DNA of 64,000 nt, taken from Lichenibacterium minor. Lineage in GTDB: Bacteria > Pseudomonadota > Alphaproteobacteria > Rhizobiales > Beijerinckiaceae. A model generated the notes under the pieces. The model had not been told where the DNA came from. It did no database searches and saw only the letters and a list, made by a program, of their open reading frames with translations. Position 1 is the stretch's first letter; each line of letters starts with the position of its first letter. The DNA lies in NCBI RefSeq assembly GCF_004137685.1, contig NZ_QYBB01000023.1, positions 23,269 to 87,268 on the forward strand, in the 5' to 3' direction. The position numbers and the translations under genes are program-made. Positions 24,369 through 32,480 of this stretch are shown here, piece after piece.

Positions 24369-25265
24369 TCAAACCTTGCTGGTCGAGGCCCGGTAGATCT
24401 GGTCGATCGCCGTCGACAGCGCGGCGTCGAAGTCCGCCTCGGTGGTGTCGTAGCGGAGGTCGTCGATCAGCGCGCGCGAGAAGCTCGCGATCATGCCGTG
24501 GTTGCGGGACAGCCGTTCGCATGCGTCGTCGCGCGTGTAGCCGCCCGACAGGGCCACCACGCGCATCACCTTGGGGTGCTCCGTCAGGCTCCGGTACAGG
24601 TTCGCCTCGGTGGGGATCGTCAGCTTCAGCATGACCTGTCGTCCCGCCGGCAGGGCGTCGAGGTGCCTGACGATCTCGGCCTTGAGCATCTCCTCGGCCG
24701 CGGCCTTGTCGGGGGCTTTGATGGACACTTCCGGCTCGATGATCGGCATCAGGCCGTGCTTCGCGATCTGCTCGGCGACCTCGAACTGCTGCGCCACGAT
24801 GGCGGCGATGCCGTCCTTCGACGCGCGGGCGACGACCGATCGCATCTTGGTGCCGAAGACGCCGAGCTTCGCGGCGCGCGCCAGCAGGGCGTCGAGCTCC
24901 GGCATCGGCTTCATGAGCTGGACGCCGTCCTTCTCGGCCTCGAGCCCTTTGTCCACCTTGACGAAGGGGACGACGCCGCGCTTCTCCCACAGGTAGGACG
25001 GAACGGGTTGGCCTTCCGCCTCGCCGTCCATCGTGCCCTCGAACAGGATCGCCCCGATCACCCGCTCGCCCGTGAAGGCGGGGGCGGTCACGATGCGCAC
25101 CCGCATCTTGTGGATCTCGCCGTACATCTGGGCGTCGCCGCTGTAGGCGGTCTCGGGCACGCCATACTGGGCGAGTGCCTTGGGGGTGGACCCGCCGCTC
25201 TGGTCGAGGGCGGCGATGAAGCCGCCCTTGCCGGACATCTGCGCCATCATGGATTCGTTCGCCAT
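24369..25265 (-). CDS. Class I fructose-bisphosphate aldolase
   Basis: 298 residues of the bacterial class I (Schiff-base, metal-independent) aldolase family. Signatures are KGGFIAALDQSGGSTPKAL, the RIVTAPAFTGERVIGAILFE segment, GVVPFVKVDKGL, GTKMRSVV, PIIEPEVSI, VMLKLTIPTEANLY with the catalytic lysine, and VVALSGGYTRDDAC. It cleaves fructose-1,6-bisphosphate to DHAP and glyceraldehyde-3-phosphate, reversibly. The ATG at 25265 fits the family N-terminus; an upstream in-frame start at 25358 adds a non-conserved tail. It lies 117 bases after pgl and probably belongs to the pentose phosphate operon, linking triose phosphates to hexose resynthesis. Confidence 0.93.
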   Translation of the reverse strand: MANESMMAQMSGKGGFIAALDQSGGSTPKALAQYGVPETAYSGDAQMYGEIHKMRVRIVTAPAFTGERVIGAILFEGTMDGEAEGQPVPSYLWEKRGVVPFVKVDKGLEAEKDGVQLMKPMPELDALLARAAKLGVFGTKMRSVVARASKDGIAAIVAQQFEVAEQIAKHGLMPIIEPEVSIKAPDKAAAEEMLKAEIVRHLDALPAGRQVMLKLTIPTEANLYRSLTEHPKVMRVVALSGGYTRDDACERLSRNHGMIASFSRALIDDLRYDTTEADFDAALSTAIDQIYRASTSKV

Positions 25266-25382
25266 GCCCGTCGGCCTCGCGTGTCTAGAGGGGGGAACCG
25301 GGCCCGTGCCCGGCATCGCCGTGATTCGCCCTGGTGGTGCGCGCCGATGTCCTAACACATCCCGCGGACGCGCGAGCGGGGC

Positions 25383-26117
25383 TCAGCCCTGGCCGGCGGC
25401 CGCCCTGTCGAGGAACCAGCGCACCTCGCCGGAGCTGCGCAGGCGGCCGGCCGGCACGTCGGCGGCGCCCGACCGGATATGGGCCACCATGTCGGCCTTG
25501 TCCTTGCCGGTCACCAGGAACGCGATGGCGCGGGACGACGCGATGGCTGGGTAGGTGAGCGTCAAGCGCGCTTCGGGCCGCCCTTCCGTGACGGCCGCCG
25601 ACCACCTGTCCCGCTCGTCGAGCACCGGTTGTCCGGGGATGAGCGAGGCCGTGTGGCCGTCGGGGCCGAGACCCAGCAAAGTCACGTCGAAGAGCGGCCG
25701 GGCGGGGTCGAGCGTGTCGGCGCCGTAGAACCGCTTCAAGCGCCGCTCATAGGCGGCGGCGGCATCCTCGGGGGTCAGCGCGGCCGTGTCGAAGCTGTGG
25801 ACGCGCCCCTCGGGTACGGGAACATGGGCCAGCATGGCTTGCTCCACCATGCGGAAGTTGCTGTCCTGGTCGTCCTTCGGCACGAAGCGCTCGTCGCCGA
25901 AGAACCAATCCGTCCGGTCCCAGGGGAAGCGGTCGCGAAAAGCGGCGCTCGCCAGGCGCTCGTAGAGCCGCTTCGGGGTCGAGCCGCCCGACAGGCTGAC
26001 GGCGAAGCGCTCCTTGCCCTCGGCCTGCCGGACGAGCCAGGACGCGGCCGCGTCGGCCACGGCGTCGGGATCGTCGAAGACGGCGAACTCGCCCTGGGCC
26101 ACATGTCGGTCCGTCAT
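25383..26117 (-). CDS. pgl: 6-phosphogluconolactonase
   Basis: 244 residues of the DevB/NagB-like Pgl type. Motifs are FAVSLSGGSTPKRLYERL, WFFGDERFVPKDDQDSN, LLGLGPDGHTASLIPG with the catalytic histidine, and YPAIASSRAIAFLVTGKDKA. It hydrolyses 6-phosphogluconolactone, the second step of the oxidative pentose phosphate pathway. The ATG overlaps the rpe stop by one base (TGATG), with GAGGAG upstream; a GTG one codon earlier is also possible. It sits between rpe and the aldolase, consistent with zwf and gnd in the same transcript. Confidence 0.93.
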   Translation of the reverse strand: MTDRHVAQGEFAVFDDPDAVADAAASWLVRQAEGKERFAVSLSGGSTPKRLYERLASAAFRDRFPWDRTDWFFGDERFVPKDDQDSNFRMVEQAMLAHVPVPEGRVHSFDTAALTPEDAAAAYERRLKRFYGADTLDPARPLFDVTLLGLGPDGHTASLIPGQPVLDERDRWSAAVTEGRPEARLTLTYPAIASSRAIAFLVTGKDKADMVAHIRSGAADVPAGRLRSSGEVRWFLDRAAAGQG

Positions 26118-26794
26118 CACGCGGTCTCCTCGATGGCGGCCCGGCGCAGCGCCGTGATCCGCTCCGCATAGTCGGGGGCGTCGAACACGTAGGATCCCGC
26201 CACGAAGACGTCGGCGCCGGCGTCCACGCCGGGCCGGATGGTGCGGTCGTTGATGCCGCCGTCCAGCATGACGCGCGTGCCGAGGCCCCGCTCGGACGCC
26301 ATGGCGCGGATCGCCCTGACCTTGGGAAGCATCTCGGGCAGGAAGCTTTGACCGCCGAAGCCCGGGTTGACCGTCATGACGATGACGACCTCGCAGAGGT
26401 GCATGACGTATTCGATCAGCGCCGGCGGGCTCGCCGGGTTCAGCGCCACGCCGGCCTGCTTGCCCAGGGCGCGGATCTGGCCGAGCACGCGGTGGAGGTG
26501 GATCGTCGAGGTCGATTCCGCCTGGACCACGATCGAATCGGCGCCGCTCTTCGCGAAATCCTCGACGAAGCGCTCGGGCTCGACGATCATCAGGTGGAGG
26601 TTGAGGTGCTTGCGCGTCGCCTTGCGGATCGCCGCCACCACGGCGGGCCCGAAGGTGATGTTGGGCACGAAGCGCCCGTCCATGATGTCGACGTGCAGCC
26701 AGTCGGCGCCGGCCTCGTCGACGGCGCGGCAGTCGTCGGCCAGGCGGCCGAAATCGGCCGACAGGACCGAGGGGGCGATCAGGAACTCACTCAT
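26117..26794 (-). CDS. rpe: Ribulose-phosphate 3-epimerase
   Basis: 225-residue TIM-barrel epimerase, full length. It has IAPSVLSADFGRL, the metal-binding ADWLHVDIMDGRFVPNITFGP, NLHLMIVEPE, GVALNPASP, VIVMTVNPGFGGQSFLPEMLPKV, MLDGGINDRTI and the phosphate-binding AGSYVF. It interconverts ribulose-5-phosphate and xylulose-5-phosphate in the pentose phosphate pathway. The start is six bases after the stop of the upstream HAD gene, and its stop overlaps pgl, so it is firmly inside the operon. Confidence 0.95.
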   Translation of the reverse strand: MSEFLIAPSVLSADFGRLADDCRAVDEAGADWLHVDIMDGRFVPNITFGPAVVAAIRKATRKHLNLHLMIVEPERFVEDFAKSGADSIVVQAESTSTIHLHRVLGQIRALGKQAGVALNPASPPALIEYVMHLCEVVIVMTVNPGFGGQSFLPEMLPKVRAIRAMASERGLGTRVMLDGGINDRTIRPGVDAGADVFVAGSYVFDAPDYAERITALRRAAIEETA

Positions 26795-26800
26795 GGCGCG

Positions 26801-27634
26801 TCAGGTCGGCTCGGCTGGGGGCAGGAGAAAGGTTTCGATGGCCTTGGCGAAGCCCTCGTCGTCGTAGCCGGCCGTGACGGCGGAGGCCTGGGCCTTCACC
26901 TCGTCGCTGGCGTTGCCCATGGCGATCGAGAAGCCCGAGCGCTTGAACATGTCCACGTCGTTCGGCATGTCGCCGATGGTGGCGATCTCCGAGGTGGGGA
27001 TGTTCATCGCCTTCGACAGGACTTCCACCACGTCGCCCTTGTTGGCGTGAGGGTGGGTGACGTCGAGGTAGTAGGGCTGCGAGCGCGCCGCCGAGGCCCG
27101 GTCGCCCAGCGCCGCCCGCATGTCGCGTTCGGCCGTCTCGACCGCCTTCAGGTCGTCCGACACGCCCACCACCTTCGTGGCGCGGTCGAGGTCCTCGTCG
27201 GCGAAGGCGTCCACCACCTCGGCGGCGAACTTCACCGTCCAAGCTTCCCGCTCGACGTGGGGCGCGCCCCGCTTCGTGATGAACCAGCCCTTCGCGGTGT
27301 AGAGCCACGCGTCGAGCCCGTGGTCCGCGATGATGCGGATGGCTTCGCGCGTGACGTCCGGCGGCAGCGTCTTCTCCTCGATGACGCTGAGGTCCGGCCT
27401 CACCAGGGCCCCGCCGTTGAAGCCGGCGATCATGGTGGTGATGTGCAGCGGCGCGATCAGCATCGCCATGCCGCGCGGCGGCCGGCCGCTGGTCACGGCG
27501 AAGCGGATGCCGGCCGCTTCCAGGGCCGCCACGGCCTTCACGGCGCGCTCGGTCAGCACCTTGTCCTTGGTCACCACCGTGCCGTCGACGTCGGCCAGCA
27601 GCAGCGAAATCTTGCCTTTCGGGCGGTCTGACAC
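26801..27634 (-). CDS. HAD-superfamily Cof-type phosphatase (second of a tandem pair)
   Basis: 277 residues from a GTG placed six bases after GAAGGAG. HAD type IIB hydrolase: motif I LLLADVDGTVVT (DxDGT nucleophile), motif II VTSGRPPRG, a cap domain (about 85-185), then motif III/IV NKGDVVEVLSKAMNIP and TIGDMPNDVDMFKRSGFSIAMGNA. It contains SQPYYLDVTHPHANKGD, shared almost identically with the gene immediately upstream, so the two arose by duplication. Cof-type enzymes dephosphorylate sugar phosphates, FMN or PLP; the substrate here is unknown. Position between zwf and rpe, with 11- and 6-base gaps, implies a job in pentose phosphate metabolism, for example removing a damaged or dead-end sugar phosphate. 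Confidence 0.9.
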   Translation of the reverse strand: MSDRPKGKISLLLADVDGTVVTKDKVLTERAVKAVAALEAAGIRFAVTSGRPPRGMAMLIAPLHITTMIAGFNGGALVRPDLSVIEEKTLPPDVTREAIRIIADHGLDAWLYTAKGWFITKRGAPHVEREAWTVKFAAEVVDAFADEDLDRATKVVGVSDDLKAVETAERDMRAALGDRASAARSQPYYLDVTHPHANKGDVVEVLSKAMNIPTSEIATIGDMPNDVDMFKRSGFSIAMGNASDEVKAQASAVTAGYDDEGFAKAIETFLLPPAEPT

Positions 27635-27645
27635 TGGATGCTCCT

Positions 27646-28485
27646 TCACAGCTGCAGCACGTAGCGTTCGATCGCCTTGGCGAAGCCGTCGTTGTCGCAA
27701 TCGTCGGTCACCGCGTGGGCGGCCGCCTTCACGGCGTCCGAGCCGTTCCCCATGGCGACGCTGAACCCTGCCACCTCCAGCATGGGGATGTCGTTGGCGC
27801 CGTCCCCGATCGTCAGCACGGCCGAGACCGGGACGCCGAAGGCCTTGGCGAGGCTCGCCACCGCTTCGCCCTTGTGGGCCCGCGGGTGGGTCACGTCGAG
27901 GTAGTAGGGCTGGGAGCGGGTCGCGAGGGCACCGTCGCCGAGGTCGCGCTGCAGCATCGCCTCGCAGGCCGCGAGGCGGCCGTGGTCGTTGCAGGAGCCG
28001 ATGACCTTCAGCACGCGGCCGTAAAGGTCGGGTCCGAAGTCCTCGACCACGACGGGCTCCTGCCCGATGGTCCGCGTTTCCAGGGGAACGTTGTCGCCTC
28101 CGGGATCGCGGATGTACCACTGCGCGTCCGTGAACAGCCAGGGGTCGAGGCCCTGGCCGCGCAGCAGGGACACGGCGCGCCGCGCGACGTCGGGGGCGAG
28201 CAGCTTCTCCTCGACGATGTTGAGGTCGCCGTCGACCACGGCCCCGCCGTTCACCGCCGCTGCCGTCACCTTCATGCCCAGGAGGGCGAAGATGCCTCGC
28301 AGGCCCACCGGCGGCCGCGCGGTCGTCACCGTGAAGCCGACACCCTTCTGCGCCAGGGCCGCGATGGCGGCGCGGGCCCGGGGCGTCAACACCTTGGCGT
28401 GATCGACCAGGGTGCCGTCGATGTCCGAAACGACGAGGCGGATCGGCTCTGGCGGCATGGACGGGCGCAGGGCTGAAGCCGTCAC
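27646..28485 (-). CDS. HAD-superfamily Cof-type phosphatase (first of a tandem pair)
   Basis: 279 residues from a GTG that overlaps the zwf stop as GTGA, with GGGGAG eight bases upstream; an ATG at 28458 would give 270 residues. HAD type IIB hydrolase with LVVSDIDGTLVD (motif I), VTTARPPVGLRG (motif II), a large cap with LEDP-like exposed loops, and HKGEAVASLAKAFGVP and TIGDGANDIPMLEVAGFSVAMGNG (motifs III/IV). The RSQPYYLDVTHP block and overall layout match the downstream paralogue, though caps and N-termini differ, suggesting distinct substrates. Translational coupling to zwf argues for a role tied to glucose-6-phosphate oxidation. Specificity cannot be read from sequence alone. Confidence 0.88.
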   Translation of the reverse strand: MTASALRPSMPPEPIRLVVSDIDGTLVDHAKVLTPRARAAIAALAQKGVGFTVTTARPPVGLRGIFALLGMKVTAAAVNGGAVVDGDLNIVEEKLLAPDVARRAVSLLRGQGLDPWLFTDAQWYIRDPGGDNVPLETRTIGQEPVVVEDFGPDLYGRVLKVIGSCNDHGRLAACEAMLQRDLGDGALATRSQPYYLDVTHPRAHKGEAVASLAKAFGVPVSAVLTIGDGANDIPMLEVAGFSVAMGNGSDAVKAAAHAVTDDCDNDGFAKAIERYVLQL

Positions 28486-30071
28486 TTCGAGGGCTCCCCG
28501 GGCTGCTTCGGGCCGGGGTCCAGCCTCACCGGCCGCCAGGCACGGTCTCCGTCCCGCGCCAGCAGGAGGTCCGCCGAAACCGGCCCCGCGGTGCCGCCCG
28601 CGTAATCCGGAAAGTCCTGCGGCGCCGACCGGCCCCAGTGGGCCAGCACCCCGTCGACGACCCGCCAGGCCTCCTCGACCTGGTCGGCGCGCTGGAACAG
28701 CGTCTGGTCCCCGGTCATCGCGTCGTAGAGCAGGGTCTCGTAGCCCACGTTCTGTTGCGCCGGAAACCAGTCCTTGTAGGCGAAGTTCATCTTCACGCTC
28801 TTCAGGTCGACGACCGGACCGGGGCGCTTGACCTCGAACTGCAGCGAGATGCCCTCCTCCGGCTGGATCTGGATCGCCAGCCAGTTCGCCTGGATGTCGG
28901 AGGTTTCCGTCGCGGCGAAGAGAGCCGTCGGCGCCGGCTTGAAGCGGATCGCGACCTCGCTGGTGCGCGCGCTCATGTGCTTGCCGGTGCGCAGGTAGAA
29001 GGGAACGCCGGCCCAGCGCCAGTTGTCGATGTCGAGCTTCAGGGCGACGTAGGTTTCGGTGTGCGACCGCGGGTCGACGTGGGGTTCGGCGCGGTAGGCC
29101 TCGGTGGGCTTGCCCAGCACCGTCCCGGCGGCGTACTGCCCTCGCACCGCGTGTTCGGGCTTCACGGTCTTCATGGACTTGAAGACGTCGACCTTCCGCG
29201 AGCGCACGTCGTCCGCGCCGAAGGACACCGGCGGCTCCATGGCCACCATGGCGACGAGCTGGAAGACGTGATTCGGCACCATGTCGCGCAGCGCGCCCGT
29301 CGCCTCGTAGAACCCGCCGCGGCCCTCGACGCCGACCGTTTCCGCCACGGTGATCTGCACGTGGTCGATGTGATCGCGGTTCCACAGCGGCTCGAACAGG
29401 CCGTTGGCGAAGCGGAAGGTCATGATGTTCTGGACCGTTTCCTTTCCGAGGAAATGGTCGATCCGATACACCTGATCCTCGCGCAGCACCTTCAGCACGC
29501 GCGCGTTCAGGGCCTGCGCCGACGCGAGGTCGTGGCCGAAGGGCTTCTCGATGACGACGCGGCGCCACGCCCCATCCCCGCTCTCGGTCAGCCCGGCGGC
29601 GCCGAGCCCGTCCACCACCGTGCCGAAGAAGCGGTCCGCCACGGCGAGGTAGAACAGCGCGTTGCCGCCCGTGCTGTGGCTGCCCGCGAGGTCGCCGAGC
29701 CGGGCCTTCACGGCCTCGAACGTCTTGGGATCCTCGAAGTCGCCCTTGAGGTAGAACATGCGGGACTTCAGCCAGTCCCAGGCTTCGACGTCGATCTTGG
29801 CGGGATCGAACTCACCGGATCCGCCGACGAAACCCTGCATCATCTCCGACAGGCTGTCCCGCCAGCCCTCGTCGGTGCCGTCCGAATGGTCGACGCCCAG
29901 GATCGCGAAATCGTCGGGCAGCAGGCCCGTCGTGGCCAGATTGTAGAGCGCCGGGGTGACCAGCCGCTTCGTCAAGTCGCCGCCTCCGCCGAAGATCACC
30001 ATGGCGCAGGGCCCGGCCTTCGGCGTGGACGATTCCGGGGCGGCCGAAGCCGAAACGGTCTGCTCACCCAT
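28482..30071 (-). CDS. zwf: Glucose-6-phosphate 1-dehydrogenase
   Basis: 529 residues. NADP-binding MVIFGGGGDLTKRLVTPALYNL near the N-terminus, RVVIEKPFGHDL, the active-site signature YRIDHFLGKETVQNI (lysine and histidine), FANGLFEPLWNRDHIDHVQI, GRGGFYEATGALRDMVPNH, and FYLRTGKHMSARTSEVAIRFK. It oxidises glucose-6-phosphate to 6-phosphogluconolactone and generates NADPH, committing carbon to the oxidative branch. A short Ala/Ser-rich N-terminal extension of about 20 residues precedes the fold. It starts 14 bases after gnd and overlaps the next HAD gene, so its expression is linked with both. Confidence 0.96.
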   Translation of the reverse strand: MGEQTVSASAAPESSTPKAGPCAMVIFGGGGDLTKRLVTPALYNLATTGLLPDDFAILGVDHSDGTDEGWRDSLSEMMQGFVGGSGEFDPAKIDVEAWDWLKSRMFYLKGDFEDPKTFEAVKARLGDLAGSHSTGGNALFYLAVADRFFGTVVDGLGAAGLTESGDGAWRRVVIEKPFGHDLASAQALNARVLKVLREDQVYRIDHFLGKETVQNIMTFRFANGLFEPLWNRDHIDHVQITVAETVGVEGRGGFYEATGALRDMVPNHVFQLVAMVAMEPPVSFGADDVRSRKVDVFKSMKTVKPEHAVRGQYAAGTVLGKPTEAYRAEPHVDPRSHTETYVALKLDIDNWRWAGVPFYLRTGKHMSARTSEVAIRFKPAPTALFAATETSDIQANWLAIQIQPEEGISLQFEVKRPGPVVDLKSVKMNFAYKDWFPAQQNVGYETLLYDAMTGDQTLFQRADQVEEAWRVVDGVLAHWGRSAPQDFPDYAGGTAGPVSADLLLARDGDRAWRPVRLDPGPKQPGEPSK

Positions 30072-30085
30072 GGCCTACCCCTCCT

Positions 30086-31111
30086 TCAGCGCGGCGTCGG
30101 CGACGTCGACGCGCCTTCGGGGGCGGGAGCGTCGCGGTGCTCGACGTGGCCGCCGAAGCCGAAGCGCATGGCGGACAGCGCCTTCTCGCCGAACGTATGC
30201 TCCTCGCGCGACCGGAACCGCGCATACAGCGCCGCCGACAGCACGTTGGCGGGGACGGCCTCCTCGATGGCCGCCTCGATGGTCCAGCGTCCCTCGCCCG
30301 AATCGTCCACGACCCCGGAGAAGTGGTCGAGCTTGGGGCTGGCCGTCAGGGCCGACGCGGTGAGGTCGAGCAGCCACGAGGAGATGACGCTGCCGCGGCG
30401 CCAGACTTCGGCGATGTCGGTGAGGTTCAGGTCGAAACGCTCGGTCTCGGTCAGGTCAGGCGAGTTCTTCTTCTTCAGGATGTCGAAGCCCTCGGCATAG
30501 GCCTGCATCAGACCGTACTCGATGCCGTTGTGGACCATCTTGACGAAATGGCCCGCGCCGGTCGGGCCGGCATGGATGTAGCCGCGCTCGGCGCGGGTGT
30601 CGGTCAGCTTCTCGCGACCGGGCGTGCGGGGGATGTCGCCGATGCCGGGCGCCAAGGCGTCGAGGATCGGGTCGATGGTGTCGACGGCCGACTTGTCGCC
30701 GCCCACCATCATGCAATAGCCGCGCTCCAGCCCCCACACGCCGCCGGACGTGCCGACGTCCACGTAGTGGATGCCCTTCTTGCCCAGGTCCTGGCCCCGG
30801 TGGATGTCGTCCTTGTAGAAGGAGTTGCCGCCGTCGATGAGGATGTCCCCGTCGGACAGGAGCTCGCCCAGCCGGTAGACGGCGTCGTGGGTGATGGCGC
30901 CGGCGGGCAGCATCACCCACACGACGCGCGGCGACGCCGTGAACTTCGATACGAGGTCCTCGAGGCTGTCGGCCCCGACCGCGCCGTCGTCGACCAGGTC
31001 CTGGACCGCTCGCGCATTGCGGTCGAAGGCGATGCAACGATGCCCGTGGCGCTGGAGCCGCCGCACGATGTTGCCGCCCATGCGGCCGAGACCGATCACG
31101 CCGATTTGCAT
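30086..31111 (-). CDS. gnd: 6-phosphogluconate dehydrogenase, decarboxylating (short GndA/YqeC type)
   Basis: 341 residues, the short form of the family rather than the 470-residue enterobacterial Gnd. It begins MQIGVIGLGRMGGNIVRRLQ (dinucleotide fold). It then has WVMLPAGAIT, ILIDGGNSFYKDD, the substrate motif VGTSGGVWGLERGYCMMVGG, GPTGAGHFVKMVHNGIEYG with the catalytic lysine, and a compact C-terminal helical domain. Short-form enzymes usually prefer NAD over NADP; the coenzyme here is untested. It converts 6-phosphogluconate to ribulose-5-phosphate and CO2. The ATG at 31111 has GAAAGG upstream; a longer frame to 31165 adds non-conserved residues. It follows tal after 182 bases and precedes zwf by 14. 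Confidence 0.93.
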   Translation of the reverse strand: MQIGVIGLGRMGGNIVRRLQRHGHRCIAFDRNARAVQDLVDDGAVGADSLEDLVSKFTASPRVVWVMLPAGAITHDAVYRLGELLSDGDILIDGGNSFYKDDIHRGQDLGKKGIHYVDVGTSGGVWGLERGYCMMVGGDKSAVDTIDPILDALAPGIGDIPRTPGREKLTDTRAERGYIHAGPTGAGHFVKMVHNGIEYGLMQAYAEGFDILKKKNSPDLTETERFDLNLTDIAEVWRRGSVISSWLLDLTASALTASPKLDHFSGVVDDSGEGRWTIEAAIEEAVPANVLSAALYARFRSREEHTFGEKALSAMRFGFGGHVEHRDAPAPEGASTSPTPR

Positions 31112-31293
31112 CGCTGAAGCCTTTCGAAGATCTGGAGTCGCCGCGCCAACGCGGAGGGTGGCCATTCGGCCGCGTCACGCCGGCCGATTTCGGGCGGCAT
31201 CTTTCCCTCGTGGAGGGATGGCGCGAAACCCATGAGGCGTTGATCGGCGGGCGCCGGAGCCCCTTCGGACGCCGACGCCGTCGCGATGCGGGA

Positions 31294-32418
31294 TCAGGCG
31301 GCCTTGCTGAACTCGCCGCGGCGCTTCTTCACCCCGCCGATGAGGTTGTCGAAGGCTTCCTCGAACTTCTTGATGCCGTCGATCACCAGCTCGTGCGTGA
31401 TCTCGTCGAGCGAGATGCCGAGCTTCTCCAGCGCCGCCAGGGAAGCCTCGGCGCCGGCGACGTCGCTCTCGATCGAGTCCTTGATGGCGGTGCCGTGGTC
31501 GCCGAAGGCCTTCATCGTCGCGGGTGGCATGGTGTTGACCGTGCCGAGGCCGATGATATTGTCGACGTAGTAGGTGTCGGGCAGCGACTTCGATTTCGTG
31601 CCCGTCGAGGCCCAGAGCAGCCGCTGCGGGTGTGCGCCCTTGGCGGCCAGGGCTTCCCAGCGGGGGCCGGAAAAGATCTGCTTGCCGCGCTGGTAGGCGC
31701 GCTTGGCATTGGCGATGGCGATCTTGTGCCTGGTCATCTCGACCAGAGCCGGGTCGGCGCCTTCGAGGGCATCGATCTTGGCATCCGCCGCGGAATCGAT
31801 GCGGCTGAGGAAGAAGCTCGCCACGGACGCGACGCGGGACACGTCGCCGCCCTTGGCGGCCAGCTCCTCGAGGCCCGCGATATAGGCCTGCGCCACGTCC
31901 TCGTAGGCCTTCACGGCGAAGAGCAGAGTCACGTTGACGTTGATGCCTTCGGCGATCGTGGCCTGGATGGCGGGCGTGCCGGCGTCGGTGCCCGGGATCT
32001 TGATCATCAGGTTGGGCCGGTCCACCGCGGCCCACAGGCGCTTCGCGTCCTTTTTGGTCGCTTCGGTGTCGTTGGCGATGTTGGGCGCCACCTCGAGGCT
32101 GACGAAGCCGTCCCCACCGTCCGCGCCCTCGTAGACGGGGAGGAAAACGTCGGCGGCGGCCTGGATGTCGGCGATCGCGATGGTCTCGTAGACCGTCATG
32201 TCGTCGGCATCGCCCTTGCCGAGCATCTCCTTGAGGACGTCGTCGTAGTCGTTGGTCGAGCCGATCGCCTTCTCGAAGATGGACGGGTTCGACGTCAGGC
32301 CCTTCAGGCCGTGGTTGTCGATGAGGTTCTTCAGTTCGCCGGACGACATCAGCGTCCGGTGGAGGTCGTCGAGCCAGGGCGACTGGCCGCAGGCTTCGAG
32401 CTGCTGCAACGGGTTCAT
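31294..32418 (-). CDS. tal: Transaldolase
   Basis: 374-residue transaldolase of the longer (TalB-like actinobacterial/alphaproteobacterial) subfamily. It carries SPWLDDLHRTLMSSGELKNLI, GLKGLTSNPSIFEKAI, NLMIKIPGTDAGTPAIQATI with the Schiff-base lysine, VNVTLLFAVKAYEDVAQAYI, SVASFFLSRID, RLLWASTGTKSKSLPDTYYV and TMPPATMKAF. It transfers a dihydroxyacetone unit between sedoheptulose-7-phosphate and glyceraldehyde-3-phosphate. ATG at 32418 follows AGGAG by six to seven bases; the much longer open frame upstream runs through tkt out of register and is a shadow. Second gene of the pentose phosphate operon, 62 bases after tkt. Confidence 0.95.
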   Translation of the reverse strand: MNPLQQLEACGQSPWLDDLHRTLMSSGELKNLIDNHGLKGLTSNPSIFEKAIGSTNDYDDVLKEMLGKGDADDMTVYETIAIADIQAAADVFLPVYEGADGGDGFVSLEVAPNIANDTEATKKDAKRLWAAVDRPNLMIKIPGTDAGTPAIQATIAEGINVNVTLLFAVKAYEDVAQAYIAGLEELAAKGGDVSRVASVASFFLSRIDSAADAKIDALEGADPALVEMTRHKIAIANAKRAYQRGKQIFSGPRWEALAAKGAHPQRLLWASTGTKSKSLPDTYYVDNIIGLGTVNTMPPATMKAFGDHGTAIKDSIESDVAGAEASLAALEKLGISLDEITHELVIDGIKKFEEAFDNLIGGVKKRRGEFSKAA

Positions 32419-32480
32419 GGCGGATCTCCTGCCTTCCGGAAAACGGGAGGGCGCCGGCCGGACCGGCCGGCGCCCCGGGA

